DNA of 64,000 bases. Origin: Altererythrobacter aquiaggeris. GTDB taxonomy: Bacteria > Pseudomonadota > Alphaproteobacteria > Sphingomonadales > Sphingomonadaceae. Both the position numbers and the translations under genes were made by a program. The DNA lies in the NCBI RefSeq assembly GCF_037154015.1, contig NZ_JBANRL010000001.1, forward strand, positions 992,001 through 1,056,000, in the 5' to 3' direction. Position 1 is the first letter of the stretch. Every line of letters starts with the position of its first letter. The notes under the pieces are model-generated. The model had not been told where the DNA came from. It did no database searches and saw nothing but the letters and a program-made list of their open reading frames with translations. Below are positions 8,871-17,900 of this stretch, piece after piece.

Positions 8871-10247
8871 GTGAGTAAGAACTGGACCCCGGATAGCTGG
8901 AAATCTCACGAGGCCCGGCATTTGCCGACGTATCTCGATGGCGGCGCGCTGGCTGCTGCCGAACAGACACTTGCGCATTATCCGCCGCTGGTTTTCGCGG
9001 GTGAGGCGCGCGCGCTCAAATCCAGTCTGGCTGAAGTTGCCAATGGCAAGGCTTTCCTTTTGCAGGGCGGCGATTGCGCGGAAAGTTTTGCCGAGTTTCA
9101 TCCAAACAACATCCGCGACACATTTCGCGTATTGTTGCAAATGGCGGTTGTGCTGACCTTTGCCGGCAAACTTCCGGTGGTCAAAGTGGGCCGTATTGCC
9201 GGCCAATTTGCAAAACCGCGCAGTTCGGACACAGAAACCAAAGACGGCGTTACCTTGCCGAGCTATTTCGGTGACAACGTCAACGGTATCGAATTCGATG
9301 CCGACACGCGGCGCAATGATCCCGAACGCATGGTGCGCGCTTATTCGCAAGCTGCAGCCACCCTTAACCTGCTGCGCGCCTTTGCGGGTGGGGGTTACGC
9401 TAATCTGCGCCAAGTCCACCAATGGACGCTCGACTTCATGGGCCGCAGCCCGTGGGCGGAAAAATTCGACGAAATATCGGAGCGTATTGGCGAGGCGCTT
9501 GATTTCATGGAGGCCTGCGGTGTCGATCCGGCGACCGTTCCGCAACTGCAGGGGACCAGTTTCCACACCAGCCATGAAGCGTTGCTGCTGCCCTATGAGC
9601 AAGCAATGACCCGCCGGGACAGTCTGACGGGCGACTGGTACGATTGCAGTGCACATATGCTCTGGATCGGCGACCGCACACGGTTCGAAGGCAGCGCACA
9701 TATCGAATTCGCCCGCGGCATCGGTAATCCGCTTGGGATGAAATGTGGCCCATCGATGGAACCGGATGTGCTGTTGAAACTGCTCGACACGCTGAATCCC
9801 GCGCGTGAGGCCGGGCGGATCACTTTGATTAGCCGGTTCGGACATGACAAGGTCGAGGCCGGATTGCCGAAGCTGGTTCGCGCGGTAAAGGCGGAGGGGC
9901 ACCCGGTCGTGTGGTCATGCGATCCGATGCACGGCAACGTGATCAAGGCGGATAGCGGTTACAAAACGCGGCCGTTCGACCGGATCATGGCAGAAGTTCA
10001 GGGCTTTTTCGCCGTTCACCGGGCCGAAGGCACTCATGCGGGCGGGGTGCATATCGAGATGACGGGGCAGGACGTGACCGAATGCACGGGCGGCGGCGTG
10101 GCTATCACCGATGCCGGATTGTCCGATCGCTATCACACGCATTGCGACCCGCGGCTAAACGCAGCGCAGTCACTGGAACTGGCTTTCAAGATTGCCGAAC
10201 TGCTGAATGAAGAAGCGACGGTGCGCGCAGAACTGGCCGCTGCATGA
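8871..10247 (+). CDS. Class II 3-deoxy-D-arabino-heptulosonate 7-phosphate synthase
   Basis: 458 residues. It catalyses the first step of the shikimate pathway (PEP + erythrose 4-phosphate to DAHP). Class II markers are [18 protein letters not shown] at the N terminus, [14 protein letters not shown] (metal-binding Cys), [18 protein letters not shown] and the C-terminal [22 protein letters not shown] and [14 protein letters not shown]. The start is GTG at 8871 with a GAGG Shine-Dalgarno element nearby. Regulatory N-terminal extensions known from mycobacterial enzymes are not visible. Confidence 0.96.
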   Translation: MSKNWTPDSWKSHEARHLPTYLDGGALAAAEQTLAHYPPLVFAGEARALKSSLAEVANGKAFLLQGGDCAESFAEFHPNNIRDTFRVLLQMAVVLTFAGKLPVVKVGRIAGQFAKPRSSDTETKDGVTLPSYFGDNVNGIEFDADTRRNDPERMVRAYSQAAATLNLLRAFAGGGYANLRQVHQWTLDFMGRSPWAEKFDEISERIGEALDFMEACGVDPATVPQLQGTSFHTSHEALLLPYEQAMTRRDSLTGDWYDCSAHMLWIGDRTRFEGSAHIEFARGIGNPLGMKCGPSMEPDVLLKLLDTLNPAREAGRITLISRFGHDKVEAGLPKLVRAVKAEGHPVVWSCDPMHGNVIKADSGYKTRPFDRIMAEVQGFFAVHRAEGTHAGGVHIEMTGQDVTECTGGGVAITDAGLSDRYHTHCDPRLNAAQSLELAFKIAELLNEEATVRAELAAA

Positions 10248-10277
10248 CCCGTTAATGCGCCCAAGCTGAGGAACATA

Positions 10278-10307
10278 TTGGCAGTCAACCCTTTAATTGG
10301 GTATGAA
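10278..10307 (+). promoter_or_regulatory. Candidate sigma-70 promoter for egtBD
   Basis: TTGGCA at 10278-10283 and TATGAA at 10302-10307 are separated by 18 bp. Transcription would begin near 10314, leaving a leader of about 30 nt if translation starts at 10346/10349. Assigned by eye only. Confidence 0.4.
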
Positions 10308-10345
10308 AATCGGCCATGCCCCCGATTACGACTGGTTCGGAGGAA

Positions 10346-11587
10346 ATGGTGGCGCAGGCCCGGCAACAACACGCGCAAACAAAAGCGCGTTCTCTCATGG
10401 AACGCTTTGCCGACATGCGCGCGGCGACTGCAAATCTAGCTGTAAGATTGGGCGATGCCGACGCGACCCTTCAGTCGATGGAAGATGCCAGTCCGGCGAA
10501 ATGGCATCTGGCGCATACCAATTGGTTCTGGGAAACTTTCCTGCTGCGCGACCATGCGCCTGATTACCGGCTGTTCAACGAAGAATGGCCGTTTCTTTTC
10601 AATTCCTATTACGAGGCAGAGGGCGAACGGATTGACCGTTTCTCCCGCGGATTGCTGTCGCGCCCCACGCTGGACGAAATTGGCGATTGGCGGGCCCATG
10701 TGAGTGACGCGATGGTGCACCTGCTGGACGATCCAGCGCTAGGCCATCTGGTCGAACTGGGCATTGCGCACGAACAGCAACATCAGGAATTGCTGCTAAC
10801 CGATATCAAGCACGCGTTTTTCCACAACCCGCTGGCTCCGGCAATGTGGGACGCGGCAGATATCCCGGTCGCACAGTGCGGTGCAGCCGATTGGCACAAT
10901 CATCCTGGCGGGATCGCATTGGTCGGTCATGATGGCGCTGGTTTCGCGTATGACAATGAAGGGCCGCAGCACCGCGTGATACTTGAACCCTTCGCGCTCG
11001 CGCCATCGCTGGTGTCGAATGCCGAATGGTCTGCGTTTATCGCGGATGGCGGTTACGACAATGCTTCGCTCTGGCTTTCCGACGGGTGGGCCTGGGTGCA
11101 GCAACAGCGCATCTCGGCGCCGCTTTACTGGGATGACGCCTGCCAGTTCACTCACGCCGGTTGGCAGACGCGCGATCCGCACGCTCCGGTCACCCATATT
11201 TCCTATTATGAAGCGGATGCCTTTGCGACATGGGCAGGTGCGCGGTTGCCCACCGAATTCGAATGGGAAGCTATCGCGCAGGAGGATGATTCTGAAGCCG
11301 GCAACCAGTTCGATGGCAACGGCGGTATGGTCATGCCGGTCGGCAGCGCCAGTGTGTTTGGCGATTGCTGGCAATTTACGCGCTCGGCATATTTGCCCTA
11401 TCCGCGGTTCCGTATCGCGGACGGTGCGGTGGGCGAATATAACGGCAAATTCATGTCCGGACAGTTTGTGCTACGCGGTTCCAGCTGCGCCACCGCGCGC
11501 GGTCATTCGCGCGCAAGTTATCGCAATTTCTTTTACCCCCACCAACGCTGGCAGTTCACCGGGCTTCGCCTCGCAAAGGATTTATGA
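10346..11587 (+). CDS. egtB: EgtB-type ergothioneine biosynthesis sulfoxide synthase
   Basis: About 413 residues. Non-haem iron enzyme that joins hercynine and a thiol donor with O2. The N-terminal DinB-like domain holds ASPAKWHLAHTNWFWETFLL and the HEQQHQE iron site (HX3HXE); the C-terminal half is an FGE/sulfatase-modifying domain (PTEFEWEAIA, LRGSSCATARGHSRASYRNFF, HQRWQFTGLRLA). A GGAGG at 10339-10343 favours ATG 10346 or GTG 10349 over the upstream in-frame ATG at 10316. The stop overlaps the egtD start by 4 bp. The gamma-glutamylcysteine or cysteine preference cannot be read from the sequence. Confidence 0.92.
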   Translation: MVAQARQQHAQTKARSLMERFADMRAATANLAVRLGDADATLQSMEDASPAKWHLAHTNWFWETFLLRDHAPDYRLFNEEWPFLFNSYYEAEGERIDRFSRGLLSRPTLDEIGDWRAHVSDAMVHLLDDPALGHLVELGIAHEQQHQELLLTDIKHAFFHNPLAPAMWDAADIPVAQCGAADWHNHPGGIALVGHDGAGFAYDNEGPQHRVILEPFALAPSLVSNAEWSAFIADGGYDNASLWLSDGWAWVQQQRISAPLYWDDACQFTHAGWQTRDPHAPVTHISYYEADAFATWAGARLPTEFEWEAIAQEDDSEAGNQFDGNGGMVMPVGSASVFGDCWQFTRSAYLPYPRFRIADGAVGEYNGKFMSGQFVLRGSSCATARGHSRASYRNFFYPHQRWQFTGLRLAKDL

Positions 11588-12573
11588 TGGCCCCAACAGA
11601 AGGTTTGAAACTTGTCGAGCGTGACGAAGACGGTATCGACACCGCATTCCGCGCCGATGTGCTCGCGGGACTGGCGCAAGACCAGAAAGCGGTCCCTGCG
11701 CGGTGGTTGTATGATGACGCCGGTTCGCAGCTGTTTGAAGATATTACGGGCGTGGAAGAATATTATCCGACCCGCTGCGAGACTGAAATCCTGCGAGAAC
11801 GCGGAGCGGAATATGCCGCAGCAATCGGGACTGGCCGCGCAGTGGTCGAATTTGGTTCGGGCAGTTCGGTAAAAACCCCCTTGTTGCTGAATGCGATAAA
11901 GCCGGGTGCCTACGTGCCGCTTGATATCTCGGGAGACTTTCTGCGCGCGGCGGCGGCTGATCTGGCCAGGCAATTTCCGGGCTTGCCAGTCTATCCCGTC
12001 GAAGCCGACTTTACCAAACATGTCGCTTTGCCCGGCGAAGTGTCGGAAATGCCCAAGCTGGGGTTTTTCCCGGGTTCGACGATCGGCAATATGGTTCCGC
12101 GCACCGCGGTCGATCTGCTGCGCGAAATGCGCGGCACGCTGGGTAGCGAGGCGATGCTGCTGATCGGGATGGATTTGATCAAGGATGTCGCTGTCCTTGA
12201 AGCTGCCTATGACGATGCGAAAGGCGTGACCGCCGCGTTCAACCTCAATCTGGTGCGGCGGATCAACCGCGAACTTGGTGGCGATATCCCGGTTGACAAG
12301 TTGCGGCATCTTGCGCGTTGGAACGATTTGTATGCTCGTGTCGAAATGCATCTGGTCGCGCAGGAAGACATGGAATTTACAGTTTCGGACAGCAAATTCG
12401 CGATGGCCAGCGGAGAGACAATTCATACCGAAAACAGCCACAAGTTCGATGAACGCAGCGGGTCGGTACTGTTGCTATCGGGCGGCTGGACGCCGCTGGA
12501 GCGTTGGACAGACGGCGAGGGGTGCTTCTCGCTGATCTTGGCAAAGGCGGCAATCCCGCGCAGCGCACCTTAA
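11584..12573 (+). CDS. egtD: EgtD, L-histidine N-alpha-methyltransferase
   Basis: 329-residue SAM-dependent enzyme that trimethylates histidine to hercynine, the first step of ergothioneine synthesis. Motifs include RWLYDDAGSQLFEDITGVEEYYPTR, VEFGSGSSVKTPLLL (SAM site), YVPLDISGDFL, LGFFPGSTIGN and ENSHKF near the C terminus. It overlaps egtB (ATGA). No EgtE-type C-S lyase lies next to it. Confidence 0.95.
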   Translation: MMAPTEGLKLVERDEDGIDTAFRADVLAGLAQDQKAVPARWLYDDAGSQLFEDITGVEEYYPTRCETEILRERGAEYAAAIGTGRAVVEFGSGSSVKTPLLLNAIKPGAYVPLDISGDFLRAAAADLARQFPGLPVYPVEADFTKHVALPGEVSEMPKLGFFPGSTIGNMVPRTAVDLLREMRGTLGSEAMLLIGMDLIKDVAVLEAAYDDAKGVTAAFNLNLVRRINRELGGDIPVDKLRHLARWNDLYARVEMHLVAQEDMEFTVSDSKFAMASGETIHTENSHKFDERSGSVLLLSGGWTPLERWTDGEGCFSLILAKAAIPRSAP

Positions 12574-12618
12574 AATACGTTCATGGCATAGATGGTTTGC
12601 CAAACCTATATAGCTCGT

Positions 12619-13299
12619 ATGGACGTTAAAACTCTTTGGGATGCAGCGGCGCGGTTGGTTGCTTCCGTGCCGCAATCGGGCTTGTTGATAGCGGTTTTGG
12701 CGGCATTGCTGGTCGGTTGGGCCGGTGCGGTGCTGATCAGAAAGGGGTTCGTTCTGGGCCGTTTTATCCGGGCCGGCAGCACGCTTGCGCTCATCGCGAT
12801 CATGCTGACTGTCGTGCTGCAACTCGCCCGGTTTGATCCGCGCTTCGATATGGTCATGCCGGAAAGCATGGCCGCGCGGCAGCAAGTAACCGGCGGCGAA
12901 ACGCGTATAACATTGGCGCCGGACGGCCATTTCTGGTTGCGTGCCTCGGTCAACGGTGAACCGGTGAAATTCATGGTCGATACAGGCGCGACTTTGACCG
13001 CGCTATCACAAGGGGCAGCGGACCGGGCCGGGCTGGAACCCCGCCGCGGCGGCATCCCGATCCGGTTAAACACCGCAAACGGCGCGGTCGCCGCGCAGCT
13101 CAGCACAATCGACGAGCTGCGATTTGGCAATGTCGCCGCGCGCGGCCTCGATGTCGTTATCGCGCCCAATCTGGGCGAGACGAATGTTATCGGGATGAAT
13201 TTGCTGACACGGCTGGCAAGCTGGCGCGTGGAGGGCCAGACGATGATTCTGGTACCCGGCAATCCCGAGCCCGCGATCGCTGTCGAACAATTGGAATAG
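12619..13299 (+). CDS. Membrane-anchored retropepsin-like aspartic protease
   Basis: 226 residues. Two hydrophobic segments come first (about residues 20-37 and 50-70), then a single clan AA protease domain with the catalytic FMVDTGATLTALS motif (DTG) and the downstream NVIGMNLLTRL. Proteins of this TIGR02281-like family are short, act as homodimers and are common in alphaproteobacteria, where their role is not settled. ATG 12619 is preferred; an earlier start at 12592 lacks support. It lies 45 bp after egtD and could be cotranscribed. Confidence 0.85.
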   Translation: MDVKTLWDAAARLVASVPQSGLLIAVLAALLVGWAGAVLIRKGFVLGRFIRAGSTLALIAIMLTVVLQLARFDPRFDMVMPESMAARQQVTGGETRITLAPDGHFWLRASVNGEPVKFMVDTGATLTALSQGAADRAGLEPRRGGIPIRLNTANGAVAAQLSTIDELRFGNVAARGLDVVIAPNLGETNVIGMNLLTRLASWRVEGQTMILVPGNPEPAIAVEQLE

Positions 13300-13325
13300 T
13301 CAGGGCCGATTTTTGAAACAGTAGC

Positions 13326-13400
13326 TGGCTGGGGCGGCAGGGATCGAACCTGCGAATGCCGCTACCAAAAAGCGGTGCCTTACCACTTGGCGACGCCCCA
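13326..13400 (-). tRNA. tRNA-Gln (anticodon TTG)
   Basis: The minus strand begins TGGGGCG and ends with the matching CGCCCCA, a G discriminator and an encoded CCA, forming a complete cloverleaf. The anticodon arm CCGCT/AGCGG holds the loop TTTTGGT, so positions 34-36 read TTG. The T-arm contains GGTTCGATCC. Length is 75 nt. Confidence 0.97.
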
Positions 13401-13430
13401 GCAGCGGGCGCTTCTATAACGCGGCCAGCG

Positions 13431-13458
13431 ACAAAGGAAAGGGGGCGTGGGCCCCCTC
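13431..13458 (-). terminator. Rho-independent terminator after the yghU-like gene
   Basis: Minus-strand stem AGGGGGC / GCCCCCT (13440-13457) with a 4-nt loop, followed by TTCCTTTG. It lies between the GST gene and tRNA-Gln. Confidence 0.65.
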
Positions 13459-13484
13459 ATCCAACTATTTTCAAATACCGGTGT

Positions 13485-14339
13485 TCAGAGGCCTTTTCCG
13501 GCGAAGTCGTCCGATCCGTGACGCTCGGGTAATCGACCGTCTTCATCGCCCCAGGTGCGGTTGACCATCTGTGCGCGTTTGATGGCGGGGCGTTCGCCAA
13601 TTTCCTTTACCCAGCGCGCAACGGATTCGTATTCCCCGATCGAAAGGAAGGTGGTTGCCTCGCCATATATATCGCCGGTGACAAAGGGCGCCAGCCATGG
13701 ATATGCCGCCATATCGGCGACGCTGTAGGCATCCCCGCCTAGATAGCGTGCGTCTTTCAGGCGTTTATCGGCGACATCGAACAGACGTTTTGTCTCCATT
13801 GCGTAGCGGTTGATCGGATATTCGTATTTTTCCGGCGCGTAGGCGTAGAAATGCCCAAATCCGCCGCCGATGAACGGGGCGCTACCGACTTGCCAGAAAA
13901 GCCAGCTGAGTACTTCGGCGCGTTCTGCGCCCGCGCCGGGCAAGAACTTGTCGAATTTTTCCGCCATATGCATTAGAATGGCTCCGCTCTCGAACACACG
14001 GACCGGCCGGGCCCCTGTGTGATCGACCATGGCCGGAATCTTGGAGTTGGGGTTGATATCGACGAAGCCCGAAGTGAACTGCGCGCCTTCACCGATATTG
14101 ATCAGCCACGCGTCATATTCTGCATCATTATGGCCCGCTTCCAGCAGCTCCTCGAAAATAATATTGGCTTTCACCCCGTTCGGGGTCGCCAGCGAGTATA
14201 GCTGGAACTTGTGCTCACCCACCGGAAGGTCTTTATCCTCGCGCTTACCGGCGGTTGGCGAATTTATAGCAGCAAATTTGCCGCCGTTCTCCGTATCGTT
14301 CGTCCATACTTCAGGCGGTGTGTATGCCGGGTCGGCCAT
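13485..14339 (-). CDS. yghU: YghU-type glutathione S-transferase / disulfide-bond reductase
   Basis: 284 residues. Thioredoxin-fold GSH domain (QLYSLATPNGVKANIIFEEL, NPNSKIPAMVDH, VFESGAILMHMAEKF) followed by an all-helical domain (LSWLFWQVGSAPFIGGGFGHF, YSVADMAAYPWL). The Asn in TPNGVK is typical of YghU/YfcG proteins, which bind two glutathiones and reduce disulfides rather than conjugate xenobiotics. A long N-terminal tail (about 45 residues) is also a family trait. A terminator follows. Confidence 0.92.
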   Translation of the reverse strand: MADPAYTPPEVWTNDTENGGKFAAINSPTAGKREDKDLPVGEHKFQLYSLATPNGVKANIIFEELLEAGHNDAEYDAWLINIGEGAQFTSGFVDINPNSKIPAMVDHTGARPVRVFESGAILMHMAEKFDKFLPGAGAERAEVLSWLFWQVGSAPFIGGGFGHFYAYAPEKYEYPINRYAMETKRLFDVADKRLKDARYLGGDAYSVADMAAYPWLAPFVTGDIYGEATTFLSIGEYESVARWVKEIGERPAIKRAQMVNRTWGDEDGRLPERHGSDDFAGKGL

Positions 14340-14418
14340 CGAAATTTCCTTTTATCTGCTCGCTCCAGTTGGGCAAATGCGCGCGGAACCGCAAGGGCCG
14401 GGCGGTGTTTACTATTTC

Positions 14419-15429
14419 ATGACCATGCCCAAGCTCATCTATGTCGACGATTCGCTGCCGGGTATGAGCCGCAAGCGCGCGGGGCGCGGCTGGGCATATT
14501 ATACCGCGACCGGAGAGCTTGTCAGAGACGCGGCAGAGAAGCAGCGTCTCAATGCAATCGCGCTGCCGCCAGCCTATATTGACGCCTGGTTCTGCCCCGC
14601 CGCGAACGGCCATATTCTGGCGACGGGTATCGATGCGAAGGGCCGCAAGCAATATCGCTATCACCCTGATTTTCGCACGATGCGCGAAGGTGAGAAGTTT
14701 GACGGCTGCGCGGTCTTTGGCAATTTGCTGCCGTTGGTCCGCAAGCGCGTGACCGACGAGTTGAGAGGGATCAAATTAACACAGGAGCGTGCGATTGCCA
14801 GTGTCGTAAGGTTGCTTGATCTGGGTGTCGTGCGCGTTGGTAACGAGGCCTATACCAAAAGTAATGACAGTTACGGCGCGACCACGCTGCGCCAGCGCCA
14901 CGCCGATATCTCCGGCAACACACTGCGGCTGCGCTATCAGGCGAAGTCGGGCAAAACGCGCGACATCACGGTCAATGACGGCACGCTGGTCCGGTTTGTT
15001 AAAAAGATGCAGGATTTGCCGGGCCAGAATCTGTTTCAATATGCCGGCGAGGATGGCGAAACCCACCAAGTGGGATCGTCCGAAGTAAACGATTTTTTGT
15101 TCGAGGCGATGGGCGAACGGTTTACTGCAAAGAATTTTCGCACATGGCATGCCAGCGTTCTCGGGTTCGAGATATTGGCCAATGCAGACGAGAAACTTTC
15201 GATCAAGGCATTGCTTGAACAAGTGGCACAGCGGCTTGGCAACACGCCCGCGGTTACGCGCAAGAGCTACATCCATCCAGCCGTGATCGACCTCGTGGAC
15301 CGGCAAGAGGACTGGCGAGAAGGCTTGCGGCTGCCACGCAGCACACAGTGGCTCAGCCGCGAAGAACGGGGCTTGCTCGAACTACTCGAGCAAAGCCCCG
15401 ATGCTGCGGAATTGCTGGTGGCTGCGTAA
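14419..15429 (+). CDS. DNA topoisomerase IB (poxvirus/bacterial type)
   Basis: 336 residues. The N-terminal domain includes LPPAYIDAWFCPAANGHILATGIDAKGRKQYRYHP. The catalytic tyrosine-recombinase-like domain includes LGVVRVGNEAYTKSNDSYGATTLRQRH, GKTRDI and the active-site Tyr in VTRKSYIHP. It relaxes supercoils without ATP by a 3'-phosphotyrosyl intermediate. ATG 14419 and 14425 are both possible. The stop abuts the stop of the convergent DUF305 gene with no gap. Confidence 0.94.
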   Translation: MTMPKLIYVDDSLPGMSRKRAGRGWAYYTATGELVRDAAEKQRLNAIALPPAYIDAWFCPAANGHILATGIDAKGRKQYRYHPDFRTMREGEKFDGCAVFGNLLPLVRKRVTDELRGIKLTQERAIASVVRLLDLGVVRVGNEAYTKSNDSYGATTLRQRHADISGNTLRLRYQAKSGKTRDITVNDGTLVRFVKKMQDLPGQNLFQYAGEDGETHQVGSSEVNDFLFEAMGERFTAKNFRTWHASVLGFEILANADEKLSIKALLEQVAQRLGNTPAVTRKSYIHPAVIDLVDRQEDWREGLRLPRSTQWLSREERGLLELLEQSPDAAELLVAA

Positions 15430-17841
15430 CTAACCAAGTTTCGCGGCAAGGGTTTCCATTGCTGCGGCCAGCATTGCCTTGCGAGAACCTGCCCCGGCAT
15501 CCACGAGATGCCCCACATGTACCCGCAGTGCTGCTGCAGTTGCACCATCCTTATGGCCCGCCGTAACATGCGCGTCAGCCGTTCTGATCAGCGCGATGAG
15601 ACTGGCGGCATCGGCGGGCGCGAAGTCACCGCTGCGCGCAAGCTGATCGACATAAGCCATCGCAACCACAGGCGAATGCGGCCAGCTGACCGGAAACTGC
15701 TGCTGCGGATTGAACGTGCTGCCCATGTCGGCCATTTTTGCCGCAGCAATCTCATTTTCTGACAAGTGCTCACTCGGCGTAAGTTCCAACACGTCCAGAC
15801 CGCGCGCAATTTCGGTGCCGTAAATTTTGCCATTGTACCAATAGGTTGACCAATAACCGCCGACTACGGCTGTTTCATCGCTAACTGGGCCCCGGTCGAA
15901 ATAAGCGATCTCTTTCGGGTTTGCGCTATCGGTGAAATCAATCACCGACACGCCGCCCTGGTACCAGGCCTGCACGAATATGTCGCGGCCCGGAACGGGA
16001 ATGATCGAGCCATTGTGCGCGACGCAGTTTTCTTTTTCACCCTGCGCGGCGGGCAGCTTGAAGGTGCCGCCATAAGTCAACTCGCCGCCCTTGATGTCAT
16101 AGATTGCATCGGCGCCCCAGTTGCGGGGATCCTGAACTCGGCAGCGGGGCCGCGTGCCGCCGCCCCATTCGTCGGTGAAGATTACCTTGGTGCCATCATT
16201 ATTGAACGTGGCGGAATGCCAATAAGCAAAACCCTTATCGATCACTTCATCAATGCGCTTGGGTGCGCGCGGGTCGCTGATATCGAAAATGATACCATTG
16301 CCCGAACACGCGCCTGCTGCGAGGTTCCTGGCCGGGAATACGGTAATATCGTGGCATTGATCGGTGGTGCTGGTTTCCTGCGTACCTTCTCCGTGATCGC
16401 CTTCAAGCCACAGGCCAGCGAGACGGCCGGTTTCGGGATCGGCAAATACAGCCGGGCTGTCTATGATGCGCGATTTCGACGGGTCAGCCAGCGGAATTTC
16501 AATCACGTCGATACGAAACAGGGCGGTCCGGTCATCACCAGGGACATCGCCAATGCAGCCGGCGAGTTCTTTTTCGGGCCGAACGCCCGCTGTGCCCGAG
16601 TTGTAGACTACGATGGATGTTTCGTCCGACGAAACAACCGAATGCGTGTGCGATCCGCGGCAGGTCTGGACCTGGCCGACCTGGCGCGGGTTGGTGAGGT
16701 CGGAAATGTCAAAGATGCGCAGGCCGCGGAAGCGGTCAGGACTTACATCACCGTCGATCCCCTGGCCGCCGCAATCGGTTCGCGCGCGAGTCTGCTCGAC
16801 CGACATGATCAGCATATTGCCGACAATCGACACGTCGCCTTGTCCGCCAGGGCAAACGATCGAGCTGACCAGCTGCGGCGTAGCGGAGTCGGACAGTTTG
16901 TAGATGTTGAAGCCGTGAAAATTGCCGGTCACCAGAACGTCGCCGGAAAAGGCCATGTCGCTTTGCATAAAATTCAGCAGTGGAGAGCGGTCGCTGAAAA
17001 CTGTTCCGGCTTCGGGATCGACATCATTACCGCGTTGCGGCGTTTCGCCCTCCTCCTTTGCGGGCTTCTTTGGCGCAATGCCGGTAGGGTTGGCTGGATC
17101 GAAGAATCCGTCCGGCTTGGGCAGGCTCGCGACCAGCACCATGTTGTTGGCGGCCTCACCTGCATCGCGGAAACCCGCAGTGAGCGAAGCACGCGGATCG
17201 GCGGACAGCGCGCCCAGCATGGCCGTCATCCGTTCGATTTCGGACTTCTGTTCGGTCATGATCTCATTGGTAAAATCGAACAGAACCGGATCGTAAAGCG
17301 AGCCGGATTTCTTTTGCAGTTGCTCGACCATGGCCACTGCTCCTGCATGGTGCGGGATCATCAGCGACAGAAACTGGCGGTCGAATTCCGCGCCTTTGGC
17401 ATTGGCCAACGCAGCCATTTGGACAGGCGATGCCATGCCTGCCATCACGCCCGACATATCCATCATGGAATGGGCGGCCGGATCAGGCCTCGGCTGGCGG
17501 CGTTCGGTGAGCCAGCCTTGCATAAAGGCTATTTCGTCTGCCTGTGAGGCGTCTATCCGGCCAGCCAGTGCGATAATATCGGGATTGTTTGTGCGGCCTT
17601 TTACCAGAGCCGACATTTGCGTTGCCTGATAATGATGAGGGATCATGTCCCGTATGAACTTCACATCATCTTCGGTAAAGCGGGTGTCCGCGATCGTCAC
17701 TGCCTGCTGGGCAGTCAATACTTTTGCATCCTGACCCGGTGCGCCGGGTTGGAGGATTTTAACATCTTGCGCAGCAGCGGTGCCAGCGGCGGCCAGCCCA
17801 ATCAGAGCGGCGGAATAGCGAAGCCTGGTAATGGTTTTCAT
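15430..17841 (-). CDS. Exported DUF305 / LVIVD-repeat protein
   Basis: 803 residues with a signal peptide (cleaved after GTAAA). The N-terminal 210 residues form a DUF305 ferritin-like helical region with two MIPHH motifs (IRDMIPHHYQATQM and SLMIPHHAGAVAM), which are possible metal ligands. The remainder looks like an LVIVD beta-propeller: repeated short blocks such as LRIFDISDLTNPRQVGQV, IIFDISDPRAPKRIDEV and VSVIDFTDSANPKEIAYF. The C terminus returns to a helical, Ala-rich section. The function is unknown; a periplasmic or surface metal-binding or adhesive protein is possible. Confidence 0.85.
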   Translation of the reverse strand: MKTITRLRYSAALIGLAAAGTAAAQDVKILQPGAPGQDAKVLTAQQAVTIADTRFTEDDVKFIRDMIPHHYQATQMSALVKGRTNNPDIIALAGRIDASQADEIAFMQGWLTERRQPRPDPAAHSMMDMSGVMAGMASPVQMAALANAKGAEFDRQFLSLMIPHHAGAVAMVEQLQKKSGSLYDPVLFDFTNEIMTEQKSEIERMTAMLGALSADPRASLTAGFRDAGEAANNMVLVASLPKPDGFFDPANPTGIAPKKPAKEEGETPQRGNDVDPEAGTVFSDRSPLLNFMQSDMAFSGDVLVTGNFHGFNIYKLSDSATPQLVSSIVCPGGQGDVSIVGNMLIMSVEQTRARTDCGGQGIDGDVSPDRFRGLRIFDISDLTNPRQVGQVQTCRGSHTHSVVSSDETSIVVYNSGTAGVRPEKELAGCIGDVPGDDRTALFRIDVIEIPLADPSKSRIIDSPAVFADPETGRLAGLWLEGDHGEGTQETSTTDQCHDITVFPARNLAAGACSGNGIIFDISDPRAPKRIDEVIDKGFAYWHSATFNNDGTKVIFTDEWGGGTRPRCRVQDPRNWGADAIYDIKGGELTYGGTFKLPAAQGEKENCVAHNGSIIPVPGRDIFVQAWYQGGVSVIDFTDSANPKEIAYFDRGPVSDETAVVGGYWSTYWYNGKIYGTEIARGLDVLELTPSEHLSENEIAAAKMADMGSTFNPQQQFPVSWPHSPVVAMAYVDQLARSGDFAPADAASLIALIRTADAHVTAGHKDGATAAALRVHVGHLVDAGAGSRKAMLAAAMETLAAKLG

Positions 17842-17900
17842 GACAGTGTCCCCGGGTTGAAATCGCAGAGAGCCCTTTCACACCGCCGCCGTCAAGCCGG

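Noticed and set aside
16015-17547. Long plus-strand open frame
   Set aside because: Antisense to the DUF305/LVIVD gene; a shadow of GC-rich codon use.
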